Origin: JANQFV01 sp964468185
GTDB lineage: Bacteria > Planctomycetota > Phycisphaerae > UBA1845 > Fen-1342
Length of the DNA stretch: 64,000 nt
Direction: 5' to 3'
NCBI GenBank assembly: GCA_964468185.1
Contig: CAYXTR010000006.1
Location: forward strand, 62,001 to 126,000
Below are positions 55,924 to 63,094 of this stretch, one piece after another. Under the pieces are notes generated by a model, which saw only the letters and a list, made by a program, of their open reading frames with translations, did not search any database and had not been told where the DNA came from. The translations under genes were made by a program, and so were the position numbers. Numbering within the stretch: position 1 is the first letter of the stretch; every line of letters starts with the position of its first letter.

Positions 55924-55951
55924 ATCATACGATCAATTAAGAGAATGAAAA
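55924..55951 (-). promoter_or_regulatory. Candidate sigma-70 promoter of the porin gene
   Basis: Reading the minus strand, TTTTCA (55951-55946) and TATGAT (55929-55924) are separated by 16 bases, in an AT-rich island. TATGAT matches the -10 consensus at five of six bases. Transcription would start near 55917, about 100 bases before the ATG. Confidence 0.45.
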
Positions 55952-56109
55952 CACCTTGAAGCAACCTTTTACACACCACCACGAGTTTTTTCGAAACCCA
56001 TTACGGCTCCGCCACCCTTGCCCGCTACACCGGGCACCCCTACATTGCACCGCAGACATTACCCTCGGCGACCGAGCCAAAAGAATATTCCTTCTGCGGG
56101 GCTGCCCCC

Positions 56110-57192
56110 ATGCCAAAACCACGCGATCCCTTCGCCACCCTCATCGGCATCATCATCGTCGGCCTCGCCATCGGTGCCATCGCCAGCACCCTTCCGTACC
56201 TCGGCAACCCCGCCAATATGGGCATCTGCGTCGCCTGTTTTACCCGCGACATCGCCGGCGCCCTCGGCCTCCATCGCGCCGCCATCGTCCAGTTCCTCCG
56301 CCCCGAAATCCCCGCTTTCTGCCTTGGCGCTCTCAGCGCCGCCCTCATATTCGGCGAGTTCCGCCCCCGCACCGGCTCTTCCCCCATCGTCCGCTTCATC
56401 CTCGGTGTCTTCGCCATGATCGGCGCCCTCGTATTCCTCGGCTGCCCCTGGCGCGCCATCCTCCGACTCGCCGGCGGTGACTGGAACGCCATCCTCGGCC
56501 TCCTCGGCCTCGCCACCGGCATCGCCGTCGGCGTCCAGTTCCTCAAAATGGGCTTCAGCCTCGGTCGCGCACATCCCACCCGCAAACTCACCGGCTGGGC
56601 CATGCCAATCATCATGGCCATGCTCCTGCTCCTGGCCTTCATCTACCCCACCTTCGGCGCCCCCGGCCAGGCCGCCCTCTTCGCCAGCGAAAAAGGGCCC
56701 GGTTCCGCCCACGCCGCCGTCGCCATCTCCGCCGGTGCCGGCCTGATCATCGGCTTCCTCGCCCAACGCACCCGCTTCTGTACCGTCGGCGGCATCCGCG
56801 ACGTCATCCTGATGCGCGATTTTCATCTCCTCAGCGGCGTCATCGCTTTCCTCGTTGCCGCCTTTCTCCTCAACTTCCTCGCCTACGACCAGTTCCGCCC
56901 CGGCTTCGAAAATCAGCCGGCCGCCCACAACGTCCACTGGCTGAACTTCGCCGGCATGCTCCTCGCCGGACTATCATTCACCCTGGCAGGCGGCTGCCCC
57001 GGCCGACAGGTCTTCCTCTCCGGCGAAGGCGACGCCGACGCCGCCATCTTCGTCCTCGGCATGCTGACGGGAGCGGCGATCGCGCATAACTTCATGATGG
57101 TGGCCACGCAGCCAACCGCTCCCTGGATCGTCGTCATCGGCCTGGCCATCGTCCTGCTCATCGGCTTCACCGCCCGCGAGAAACTGGCCTAA
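56110..57192 (+). CDS. yedE: YedE-type selenium/sulfur transporter
   Basis: 360 residues with about ten membrane helices. Two related halves carry conserved Cys motifs: MGICVACFTRDIAG and LGCPWRAILRL in the first, RTRFCTVGGIRDVIL and AGGCPGRQVFLSGEG in the second. This is the YedE/YeeE family, whose members import thiosulfate or are linked to selenium use. Its place directly before a TusA/YedF gene, a class V aminotransferase and a DUF3343 gene favours the selenium-associated type. GGGG and CCCC just before the ATG could pair and hide the ribosome site. It probably brings a Se or S species through the cytoplasmic membrane. Confidence 0.88.
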   Translation: MPKPRDPFATLIGIIIVGLAIGAIASTLPYLGNPANMGICVACFTRDIAGALGLHRAAIVQFLRPEIPAFCLGALSAALIFGEFRPRTGSSPIVRFILGVFAMIGALVFLGCPWRAILRLAGGDWNAILGLLGLATGIAVGVQFLKMGFSLGRAHPTRKLTGWAMPIIMAMLLLLAFIYPTFGAPGQAALFASEKGPGSAHAAVAISAGAGLIIGFLAQRTRFCTVGGIRDVILMRDFHLLSGVIAFLVAAFLLNFLAYDQFRPGFENQPAAHNVHWLNFAGMLLAGLSFTLAGGCPGRQVFLSGEGDADAAIFVLGMLTGAAIAHNFMMVATQPTAPWIVVIGLAIVLLIGFTAREKLA

Positions 57193-57206
57193 GCGAGATC
57201 AACACG

Positions 57207-57419
57207 ATGCCCGAAGAAATCGACGCCCGCGGACTCTCCTGCCCCCAACCCGTCCTCCTCACCCGCCGCGCCCTCCAAGCCATGGATGCCGGCGAACTCA
57301 CGGTCCTCATTGACACGATGACCCAGGTACATAACTGCTCCCGTGCCGCCGAGAAACTCGGCTGGCAGGCCAGCTTCGAAGAGCAGTCCGACGTCTTCAA
57401 ACTCACGCTGCGCAAGTGA
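57207..57419 (+). CDS. TusA/YedF family sulfur (selenium) carrier protein
   Basis: 70 residues. It holds the family motif DARGLSCPQPVLLTRRAL with the active Cys of the CPQP box at residue 12, then GELTVLIDT and the strand-helix-strand of the TusA fold. It lacks the C-terminal DsrE-like domain of full YedF proteins. The Cys can carry persulfide or perselenide. It starts 14 bases after the YedE stop, and its stop overlaps the GTG of the next gene (GTGA), so the genes are coupled. Confidence 0.9.
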   Translation: MPEEIDARGLSCPQPVLLTRRALQAMDAGELTVLIDTMTQVHNCSRAAEKLGWQASFEEQSDVFKLTLRK

Positions 57420-58588
57420 ATCCCGCATCCGCCAGACTCATCTACCTCGACAACGCCGCGACAAGCTGGCCCAAGCCCGACTGCGTCGCCGACGCCATGC
57501 TCCGCTTCCTGCGCGACATCGGCGCCAACCCCGGCCGCAGCGGCCACCGCCTCGCCAACGAAGCCGAACGCGTACGTTTCACCGCCCGCGAGTACATCGC
57601 AAAACTGCTTGGCCTCAGCGATCCACTCCGCATCCTGTTCATGCCCAACGCCACTACCGGCCTTAATCTCGTCCTCCGCGGCTTGCTCCGCCCGGGCGAC
57701 CACGTCGTCGCCACCGGCATGGAACACAACGCCGTCATGCGCCCCCTGCGCACCCTCGAACGCGCCGGCGTCTGGCTGACCATCGCCCACGCCCAACCCG
57801 ACGGCACGGTCGACCCGCAGGAAATCGAAAATGCCATCCGCCCCCGCACGCGTCTCGTCGTCGTCAATCACGCGTCCAATGTCTGCGGCACCGTCCTCGA
57901 TCTCGCCGCCATCGCCAACCGCACTCGCGCACACAACATTCCCCTCCTCGTCGATGCCGCCCAAACCGCCGGCTGCTGGCCAATCCACATCGAACACGAG
58001 CAGATCGATCTCCTCGCCTTCACCGGCCACAAAAGCCTCCTCGGCCCCGCCGGCACCGGCGGTCTCGCCATCCATCCCCATTTCGACGTGGATCAACTTC
58101 CGCCACTCATCGCCGGCGGTACCGGCAGCCGCTCCGAGCACGAGTACCAACCACACTTCCTCCCCGACAAATACGAGGCCGGCACCACCAACAACGCCGG
58201 TCTCGCCGGCCTCGCCGCCGGCGTCGAATATGTGCTCAACCGCAGTATCGACAGCATCCGCCAGCACGAAACAAATCTCACCCAACACCTGATCGATGGC
58301 CTGCGCGCTATCGCCGGCATCAATGTCCTCGGCTCGCACGACGCCGCGCGGCAGACTCCTACCGTCTCATTCACCCTCGCCAACCGCACCCCTTCCGAAA
58401 TCGCACAACGCCTCGACGAGGAATTCGGCATCCTGTGCCGCCCCGGCCTGCACTGCGCTCCACGCGCTCACAGCAGCCTCGGCACACTGCCGGACGGCAC
58501 CGTCCGTCTGGCCGCGGGCCTCTTCACGACCGCGGAACAAATCGATACCACCCTTGCCGCAACCCAGACCATCGCGGAGACCGCCTGA
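57416..58588 (+). CDS. Class V aminotransferase, cysteine desulfurase/selenocysteine lyase family (TIGR01977-like)
   Basis: 390 residues with a GTG start overlapping the previous stop. PLP-enzyme motifs are YLDNAATSWPKP at the N-terminus, ANPGRSGHRLANEAE, FMPNATTGLNLVLRG, the aspartate in LLVDAAQTAGCWPI, and TGHKSLLGPAGTGGL with the PLP-binding lysine. The C-terminal RPGLHCAPRAHSSLGT has the catalytic-loop Cys. It should release sulfur or selenium from (seleno)cysteine and hand it to the TusA-like carrier. The family is often found with YedE, YedF and DUF3343 in selenium-using bacteria. No selD or selA is visible here. Confidence 0.9.
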   Translation: MNPASARLIYLDNAATSWPKPDCVADAMLRFLRDIGANPGRSGHRLANEAERVRFTAREYIAKLLGLSDPLRILFMPNATTGLNLVLRGLLRPGDHVVATGMEHNAVMRPLRTLERAGVWLTIAHAQPDGTVDPQEIENAIRPRTRLVVVNHASNVCGTVLDLAAIANRTRAHNIPLLVDAAQTAGCWPIHIEHEQIDLLAFTGHKSLLGPAGTGGLAIHPHFDVDQLPPLIAGGTGSRSEHEYQPHFLPDKYEAGTTNNAGLAGLAAGVEYVLNRSIDSIRQHETNLTQHLIDGLRAIAGINVLGSHDAARQTPTVSFTLANRTPSEIAQRLDEEFGILCRPGLHCAPRAHSSLGTLPDGTVRLAAGLFTTAEQIDTTLAATQTIAETA

Positions 58589-58816
58589 TTGAGCACCTAC
58601 GCCGTCATCCTGGTCCACACCACCAGCCACGCCATCCAGGCTGAACGCGTGCTCAAACGCGCCAACCTCTCCGTCAAGCTGATCCCCACACCCCGCCATC
58701 TCAGCAGCGACTGCGGCTCCGCCGTGCGCATTCCATCCGACCAACGCACCGCCAGCGAACAAGCCCTCACCAGCGCCGGCGTTGAGATCGACCGCATCGA
58801 GCCCCTACCGGACTAA
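58589..58816 (+). CDS. DUF3343 family putative Se/S carrier-like protein
   Basis: 75 residues. It begins with a TTG immediately after the TGA of the upstream gene (no gap), so translation probably continues by coupling. The fold is a small alpha/beta unit: YAVILVHTTSHAIQAERVLKRA, KLIPTPRHLSSDCGSAVRI with the conserved DCG-x-A-x-RI Cys, and a final helix and strand. DUF3343 proteins are linked by gene context to selenium and sulfur metabolism; the Cys could accept selenium from the aminotransferase. It is the last gene of the cluster, 35 bases from the convergent pyrE. Confidence 0.85.
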   Translation: MSTYAVILVHTTSHAIQAERVLKRANLSVKLIPTPRHLSSDCGSAVRIPSDQRTASEQALTSAGVEIDRIEPLPD

Positions 58817-58851
58817 TCCACCCCGCGGCCCCGCCCGCACGACTGTTACGA

Positions 58852-59385
58852 CTACTTCGGAATCTGAATCCCGAGGTCCGTCGTGGTAAACAGCGCATCA
58901 AACTGATAACCCGCGCCCTCAATCGCTTCCCGGGCTCCCTCTTCCCGATCGACCGTCACAACAACCCCGGCAATCACCGCCCCCGCCTCCGTCAGCGTCT
59001 TGCACGCCTCAACCGCCTGTCCGCCCGAGGTCGCAATATCTTCGACCAGCATGACCTTCTCCCCCGCCTCCAGCTTCCCCTCAATCAACTTCCCCGTGCC
59101 GTAATCCGCCTTCTTCGAGTTCCGCACAATCACAAACGGCTTGCCCGACTCGAGCGAAGTCGCCGCAGCCAACGCAATACCACCCAGTTCCGCCCCAGCC
59201 ACGCGCGCCACGTCATGGCCGATGAATGCGCTAAACCGCCGCGCCAACTCGCGCAGCAGCACGGGGTCCGTTTCGAACAAATACTTGTCGAGGTAATACT
59301 TGCTCTTGCGTCCCGAGCGCAACGTGAAGTCACCCTCGAGTAACGCGTGCTCCTTCAACGCCTGAGCGAGTTGTGCATCATTCAT
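58852..59385 (-). CDS. pyrE: Orotate phosphoribosyltransferase
   Basis: 177 residues, within the short bacterial range. The PRPP loop is VMLVEDIATSGGQAVEA, and other active-site parts are the FTLRSGRKSKYYLDKY start, VARVAGAELGGIALAAA, and the RNSKKADYGTG loop that contributes a catalytic lysine from the neighbouring subunit. It makes orotidine 5'-phosphate in pyrimidine synthesis. The ATG overlaps the stop of the upstream regulator gene by four bases, so both are probably on one transcript. Confidence 0.93.
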   Translation of the reverse strand: MNDAQLAQALKEHALLEGDFTLRSGRKSKYYLDKYLFETDPVLLRELARRFSAFIGHDVARVAGAELGGIALAAATSLESGKPFVIVRNSKKADYGTGKLIEGKLEAGEKVMLVEDIATSGGQAVEACKTLTEAGAVIAGVVVTVDREEGAREAIEGAGYQFDALFTTTDLGIQIPK

Positions 59386-60035
59386 ACTTTCCTGCCCTGC
59401 TTTCGACCGGCTTTTCGCGCCGCGCGCTTGTTCCCGTCACGCGGCGTCCTGTGCATATCACCAGCATTGCCATCTTCGCCGGGCTCGTCAAACATTTCCG
59501 CCGCTTCGGTCAGCACCTGGGCAAGCTGACCCACCCGCTCCGACCCGAATCGCAACACCAGATCAAACAGCGTGCTCATCGTGACCAGGAAACTCTGCAG
59601 CTTGTCCAACCGCTCACGGTACGACTCTAGGGCCTCCGCCTCCTGATCATCCGCCGGCGTCTCTGCCGCCACCATCTCCCGGGAACGCTCCAGCGTCGCG
59701 ATGATCGGTTCCACCTCCCGCCGCCGACGCTCGCGCATGATCGTCTCGAACATGCTCCACACATCCGTGTCAGCCTGAAAATATTCTTTTCGATCACCAA
59801 GTTTGTGCTGCCGCTGCACCAGCCCCCAATCCACCAGCGCCCGCAAGTTCATGCTCGCATTCCCCCGCGACACGTGCAGCTGCTCCATCACGTCATCCGT
59901 GCACAACGGCTCCCCGCTCACAAAGAGCAGCGCATGAATCTCTGCCATCGTGCGATTAATCCCCCAATAGCCACCCATCTCGCCCCACCGTCGCACGAGC
60001 AGGTTTTTGGACTGTTTTAGTGCTGTATCAGTCAT
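59382..60035 (-). CDS. GbsR/MarR-type winged-helix regulator
   Basis: 217 residues. The DNA-binding domain (about 15-85) matches GbsR-like proteins: VRRWGEMGGYWGINRTMAEIHALLFVSGEPL, then DDVMEQLHVSRGNASMNLRAL as the helix-turn-helix, then the wing RQHKLGDRKEYF. A long helical C-terminal part (about 95-185) should dimerise, and the tail is strongly basic (GNKRAARKAGRKQGRK). GbsR relatives often repress compatible-solute or envelope genes. Here it is coupled to pyrE, and its target is unknown. Confidence 0.88.
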   Translation of the reverse strand: MTDTALKQSKNLLVRRWGEMGGYWGINRTMAEIHALLFVSGEPLCTDDVMEQLHVSRGNASMNLRALVDWGLVQRQHKLGDRKEYFQADTDVWSMFETIMRERRRREVEPIIATLERSREMVAAETPADDQEAEALESYRERLDKLQSFLVTMSTLFDLVLRFGSERVGQLAQVLTEAAEMFDEPGEDGNAGDMHRTPRDGNKRAARKAGRKQGRKV

Positions 60036-60511
60036 GGCAAAAGCCTCATGAAGTTTCAGAACTATCTAAAATATAGCGCAGTGTGCCAACATTTTCCACC
60101 CCCAACCCCTCGGCGCCAAGTGCAATTCACGATCGCGCCGCACCTTACGCGCACCCCCCCCCTCCTCCGCGCACCCCCTCGAATCCTCACAGGTGCCGGC
60201 CGCCCGCCGCGGTGACCGTATGCCACCAACCCCGCCGCCGTGTGTCACCGCTCTTGAGCAGTGCTCGTCACGCACCGAACACCGCCACCCCCGCGCAGCG
60301 GCCAACAACCGCGTGGCCTCAGCCGTTCCCTCCGTCCCACCTTCCCACGTTCAACGCTGAGCGCAGTCGAAGCGGTCCCACACGAACCTGGTCCCTTTGG
60401 CCCCTCTGTCGCTCGCCCCCTTTCCCCCGGCGCTCCCCCACACTCAAATCCTCTGAGGAGCGCAGGAAAAAATGCGCAATTGCTCGACACGGGGGTGGCG
60501 TTGCTAAGTGG
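60036..60511. other. Intergenic region, possible left boundary of a foreign element
   Basis: Low-complexity C-rich stretches (60145-60185) and a sequence GCTGAGCGCAGTCGAAGC (60356-60373) that resembles widely dispersed extragenic repeats. No credible gene is seen. Composition changes sharply to the right of about 60500, where G rises on the plus strand. Confidence 0.4.
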
Positions 60512-60880
60512 TTAGTGGGGATGGGGTTGGGGGCTTATTGATAGGTGCATATTTGTGCGCAGCGTGCGCGGTTTACTGGCCGAATGAAATGCGCACCGCG
60601 CGACAGGTGCGCAGGAGGGCGACCGCTGTAAGTTGTGATAGGGGCAGCGGTTGCGGGCGTGGTGGGCGGCGGCGACGTGTCGAGCCGCGCCTCGACAGAT
60701 CGACAGATCTGTCAGGCGTCTGGTGCGAGTGTCGCGATCAACTGAGGCGGTCATCGAGCGCGGCTCGAACGGGGTTCGAGAGCCCTGCCAGGCGCAGCCG
60801 GCGAAATTGCCGCGCGGCCGTAAACGGTTCTGGCACGGCAGGTGGGCGTGGTGGCCTGCTAAAATGGGTAAGCGTGTCAT
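60512..60880 (-). CDS. Doubtful small protein at the end of the element operon
   Basis: 122 codons starting with an ATG that overlaps the stop of the zinc-ribbon gene by four bases, exactly as at the other junctions of this operon. The translation is Arg-, His- and Cys-rich (CAWQGSRTPFEPRSM, LSICRGAARHVAAAHHA) without a recognisable fold. It also spans two DNA palindromes (near 60702 and 60764), so the frame may be chance sequence with regulatory DNA instead. Confidence 0.25.
   Translation of the reverse strand: MTRLPILAGHHAHLPCQNRLRPRGNFAGCAWQGSRTPFEPRSMTASVDRDTRTRRLTDLSICRGAARHVAAAHHARNRCPYHNLQRSPSCAPVARCAFHSASKPRTLRTNMHLSISPQPHPH
60693..60713. repeat. Tandem CGACAGAT repeat with 12-bp palindrome
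   Basis: CGACAGAT occurs twice in tandem (60693-60700, 60701-60708), and GACAGATCTGTC (60702-60713) is a perfect palindrome. This looks like a binding site for a dimeric regulator or recombinase. Confidence 0.5.
60764..60780. repeat. Inverted repeat CTCGAAC-GGG-GTTCGAG
   Basis: Perfect 7-bp arms with a 3-base spacer, 50 bases from the preceding palindrome. It is operator-like or a small hairpin. Confidence 0.45.
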
Positions 60881-61251
60881 GCGCCCTCGCATGTTGCAGA
60901 ATCGCACTGGGTGTGCTCCGGGTGGAGCGTCAGCCAGAGGCGGCACGACGAGCAGATGGCGCGGCCGTCGGGGTGTCCGGCGGGATAGGTGCGGTCGCGC
61001 AGGATCCAGCCGCAGATCTTGCAGGGCGGCTGAGCGGCCGCAGCGGCCTGCGGCTGGCAGAGCAAGTCCGCGTTCTGGCGGGCGGCTTTCCAGCCGGCGC
61101 GGAAGGCGCCGCGCAGCGGCTCGGCCAGCAGGCGGCGCTCGCCAACGGGGACGCTGAAGTTGGCCGCGGCTGACTCCGCGTGCGGCGCCCAGGCCCGCAG
61201 GGCCGGCTGGAGGCCGACCCTGATGTCCGGGGGTTCGGCGACACGGGTCAT
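60877..61251 (-). CDS. Small zinc-ribbon-like protein of the element
   Basis: 124 residues. The C-terminal half has paired Cys motifs CKICGWILRDRTYPAGHPDG and CSSCRLWLTLHPEHTQC, spaced as in a zinc ribbon, while the N-terminal half is Ala/Arg-rich and helical. It could bind DNA or RNA. The ATG overlaps the stop of the 37-residue microprotein gene by four bases, and the stop overlaps another ATG by four bases. I do not recognise the family. Confidence 0.6.
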   Translation of the reverse strand: MTRVAEPPDIRVGLQPALRAWAPHAESAAANFSVPVGERRLLAEPLRGAFRAGWKAARQNADLLCQPQAAAAAQPPCKICGWILRDRTYPAGHPDGRAICSSCRLWLTLHPEHTQCDSATCEGA

Positions 61252-61361
61252 CGGCGGCGCTCCCAGGGCCAGCGGTCGGTGGCGAGTACACAGAACAGCA
61301 TCATGAGCGCGACGAACATGATGGCGAAGGAGATGGCCCAGATGGAGCCGAGCTCGGTCAT
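61248..61361 (-). CDS. 37-residue single-span membrane microprotein
   Basis: Too short for routine gene calling but well supported. AGGAGG lies 7 bases before the ATG, and both ends overlap their neighbours by four bases (ATGA). The product has one hydrophobic helix (SIWAISFAIMFVALMMLFCV, residues 6-25) followed by a short Trp- and Arg-rich end (DRWPWERRR). This suggests a small inner-membrane protein, perhaps of holin-like, toxin-like or accessory type; its role is unknown. Confidence 0.65.
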   Translation of the reverse strand: MTELGSIWAISFAIMFVALMMLFCVLATDRWPWERRR

Positions 61362-61438
61362 GACTGGTCCTCCTGCAGGGATTGCTCCAGGTCGGTCATC
61401 GGCTCGCGATGGGGTGGATGGGCGTGCTCAGTCGTCAT
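61358..61438 (-). CDS. 26-residue microprotein
   Basis: An ATG at 61438 overlaps the stop of the 94-residue gene by four bases, and its stop overlaps the start of the membrane microprotein. The product (MTTEHAHPPHREPMTDLEQS plus six residues) is hydrophilic and acidic at its end. The 3' part of this frame encodes the AGGAGG of the next gene, so it may only be a coupling leader. Position in the overlap chain is the main support. Confidence 0.45.
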   Translation of the reverse strand: MTTEHAHPPHREPMTDLEQSLQEDQS

Positions 61439-61719
61439 CGTCGGGGTCTCCGAGCATGTCTTCCTGGTAGCCGAGGGCGGCGCGCGAAGTAGGTTTCGAG
61501 GAGGTCGGCCGCGGCGTCGCGGGCCTTGCGCTCCTCGGTCGACAGCGGCGGCTCGGTGATGGTGTGCACGTTGACCGGGGCCGGCCCGCCGCCAGCGGTG
61601 ACGATGGTCGGGCGCTGGACGTGCCGCGCGGCCTGCCAGTAGGTCAGGGTCGCGTACACGTCGGGCGGCAACTTGGGGGCCGGCGGGGCGTGCGCCGGCG
61701 TGATGCGCGGGTCATTCAT
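61435..61719 (-). CDS. Uncharacterised 94-residue protein of the element
   Basis: Starts with an ATG overlapping the previous stop. The N-terminus is Pro-rich, followed by a helical section (LPPDVYATLTYWQAARHVQRPTI) and a charged helix (STEERKARDAAADLLETYFARRP), ending in an Arg-rich tail. No recognised domain. Its place in the chain of four-base overlaps supports it as real; function unknown. Confidence 0.55.
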   Translation of the reverse strand: MNDPRITPAHAPPAPKLPPDVYATLTYWQAARHVQRPTIVTAGGGPAPVNVHTITEPPLSTEERKARDAAADLLETYFARRPRLPGRHARRPRR

Positions 61720-62087
61720 GCAAAGGCTCCCTTCCTGGCATGCGCCGGTTGCGACCCGGCGCCACAGGACTGATTGGTGTCACAGTCGAACAGGGTGCGG
61801 TCCTGCTGCAGCCGGGCGATGCACTGGCGGACGTGCCGGCGGCGGCGGAGGATGCGGAGGGCGCGCTGCCGCAGGACCCGGTCGTAGTCGACCAGGTCGC
61901 GCAGGCTGCCCAGCCAGCGGCCCCGGCCGCCGGCGCAGACGGGGTAGCCGTGGGCCAGCAGCTCGTCGGCCAGGTCGATCACCTCGCGCTGGGACACGTT
62001 GATGTGCTCGGCCAGCTCGCGATCGACCGCGGGCTCGACCAGCATCCGCAGGAGCTGCAACAGGGCGGTGGCGGCGGCGGAGATCAT
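61716..62087 (-). CDS. Winged-helix DNA-binding protein of phage/plasmid type
   Basis: 123 residues. ELAEHINVSQREVIDLADELLAHGYPVCAGGRGRWL is a helix-turn-helix with a wing, followed by a basic helix (LVDYDRVLRQRALRILRRRRHVRQCIARLQ). This pattern of LAE-x-V-helix-GYP-wing-Arg-rich helix is common in small proteins of phages and conjugative elements. It likely binds DNA. The start overlaps the previous gene by four bases. The C-terminal 25 residues are Cys-containing and irregular. Confidence 0.65.
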   Translation of the reverse strand: MISAAATALLQLLRMLVEPAVDRELAEHINVSQREVIDLADELLAHGYPVCAGGRGRWLGSLRDLVDYDRVLRQRALRILRRRRHVRQCIARLQQDRTLFDCDTNQSCGAGSQPAHARKGAFA

Positions 62088-63094
62088 GGGGTGGGCACCT
62101 CCGCCCGGGACGCGGCGGGCCAGGCCCGCAACTGCCGGTCGAGATGGCGCAGCAGGCTGCCGATGTGGCCCCAGGCGGTCCAGACATACGTCAGCTCGTG
62201 CGGCGTGTACGCGAGCGCGCGGGCGTCGGCCTGCGGCCAGAGGTAGGCCGGCGTGGGCTGATAGGACAGGTTGCCGACCAGCGGACGGGTGGCAATGCGG
62301 CGCAGGACGTCATAGCCCAGTGTCCACAGGCCCGGGTGCGACTGCAGCGCGCCCGCCGCGAAGCCGGGCGGGGTCGCCGTCCAGCGCAACGCGGGCAAGG
62401 CCGCCTGCGCCTGCGTCACGAACTCGAACAGGTTGTGCAGGATGACGCCCCAGGTGTCGAAGGCGTAGGGCATCCATTGCGTGGTGGGCACCGGGTAGAA
62501 GAGGAACTCCGTGTCGGGGAACGCGGCGCCGAGCTCCACCAGGCGTTGCCACATCTCCGGCCGCACGTATTGCGGGCTGTCGCCGCGCGACGTCCAGAAG
62601 GCTTTCAGGGCCGACTCGTCCTCCAGCACGAACAGTGGCAGCGGGCCGCCGCAGGCCTCGCAGAGGCGCGCGACGTGGTGGCGAATGACGCGCCAGCCCT
62701 CCTCGTCGTGCCAGCAGCGCTGGCGGCCGGGGGCGTTGCCGATCTTGAAGCCCGGGATCACGTTGTAGGGGGTGGTGCGGTCCGGGCGGATGTGGTCGTG
62801 GAAACGGCTGAAGTCGCGCCACGGCGCGGAGACCAGGATACAGGTGTCGATGGTCCGCCGGCAGGCGAGCATGCAGTTGTGGACGTAGTCCTGGTGGGGC
62901 GGCTCCAGGTGGCCGTGCTCGAACCACGGCAGCAGCGTGGGCGGCGGGCCGTCCAGACTGCGACGCTGGTCCCGCTGGGACTCGGCGCGGTGCACGCGGT
63001 GCTGCAGGTCGCGCAGCGCGGCCTGCACGGCCTGGGTGCGCTCAGTCACGGCCGCCTGGAGCGGCTCCAGGAGCTGGTGGGCAGTGGTTTCCAT
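62084..63094 (-). CDS. Uncharacterised 336-residue protein of the element
   Basis: ATG with GGAGG 6 bases upstream; the 5' end overlaps the previous gene by 53 bases. After a coiled-coil start (ERTQAVQAALRDLQHRVHRAESQRDQ) the rest looks like an alpha/beta protein with alternating strands: IDTCILVSAPW, LPLFVLEDESAL, DTEFLFYPVPTTQWMPYAF and PALRWTATPPGF. The spacing is reminiscent of a barrel fold, and acidic and aromatic residues cluster in the strand ends. I do not recognise the family, and neither a nuclease nor a polymerase motif is evident. Confidence 0.65.
   Translation of the reverse strand: METTAHQLLEPLQAAVTERTQAVQAALRDLQHRVHRAESQRDQRRSLDGPPPTLLPWFEHGHLEPPHQDYVHNCMLACRRTIDTCILVSAPWRDFSRFHDHIRPDRTTPYNVIPGFKIGNAPGRQRCWHDEEGWRVIRHHVARLCEACGGPLPLFVLEDESALKAFWTSRGDSPQYVRPEMWQRLVELGAAFPDTEFLFYPVPTTQWMPYAFDTWGVILHNLFEFVTQAQAALPALRWTATPPGFAAGALQSHPGLWTLGYDVLRRIATRPLVGNLSYQPTPAYLWPQADARALAYTPHELTYVWTAWGHIGSLLRHLDRQLRAWPAASRAEVPTP

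Noticed and set aside
56059..56937. 292-codon minus-strand frame opposite yedE, rich in Glu, Gly and Ala
   Set aside because: Composition is the antisense of a membrane protein; the plus strand has conserved Cys motifs and coupled neighbours.
60760..60790. tRNA T-arm-like sequence around GGGGTTCGAGAGCCC
   Set aside because: The conserved C after the loop is missing on the plus strand, stems do not pair well on either strand, and no acceptor or anticodon arm is found; the symmetry is explained by the CTCGAAC/GTTCGAG inverted repeat.
60508..61173. 221-codon plus-strand frame in the element
   Set aside because: Arg/Gly/Ala-rich antisense reading of the zinc-ribbon gene, whose Cys motifs and overlaps support the minus strand.
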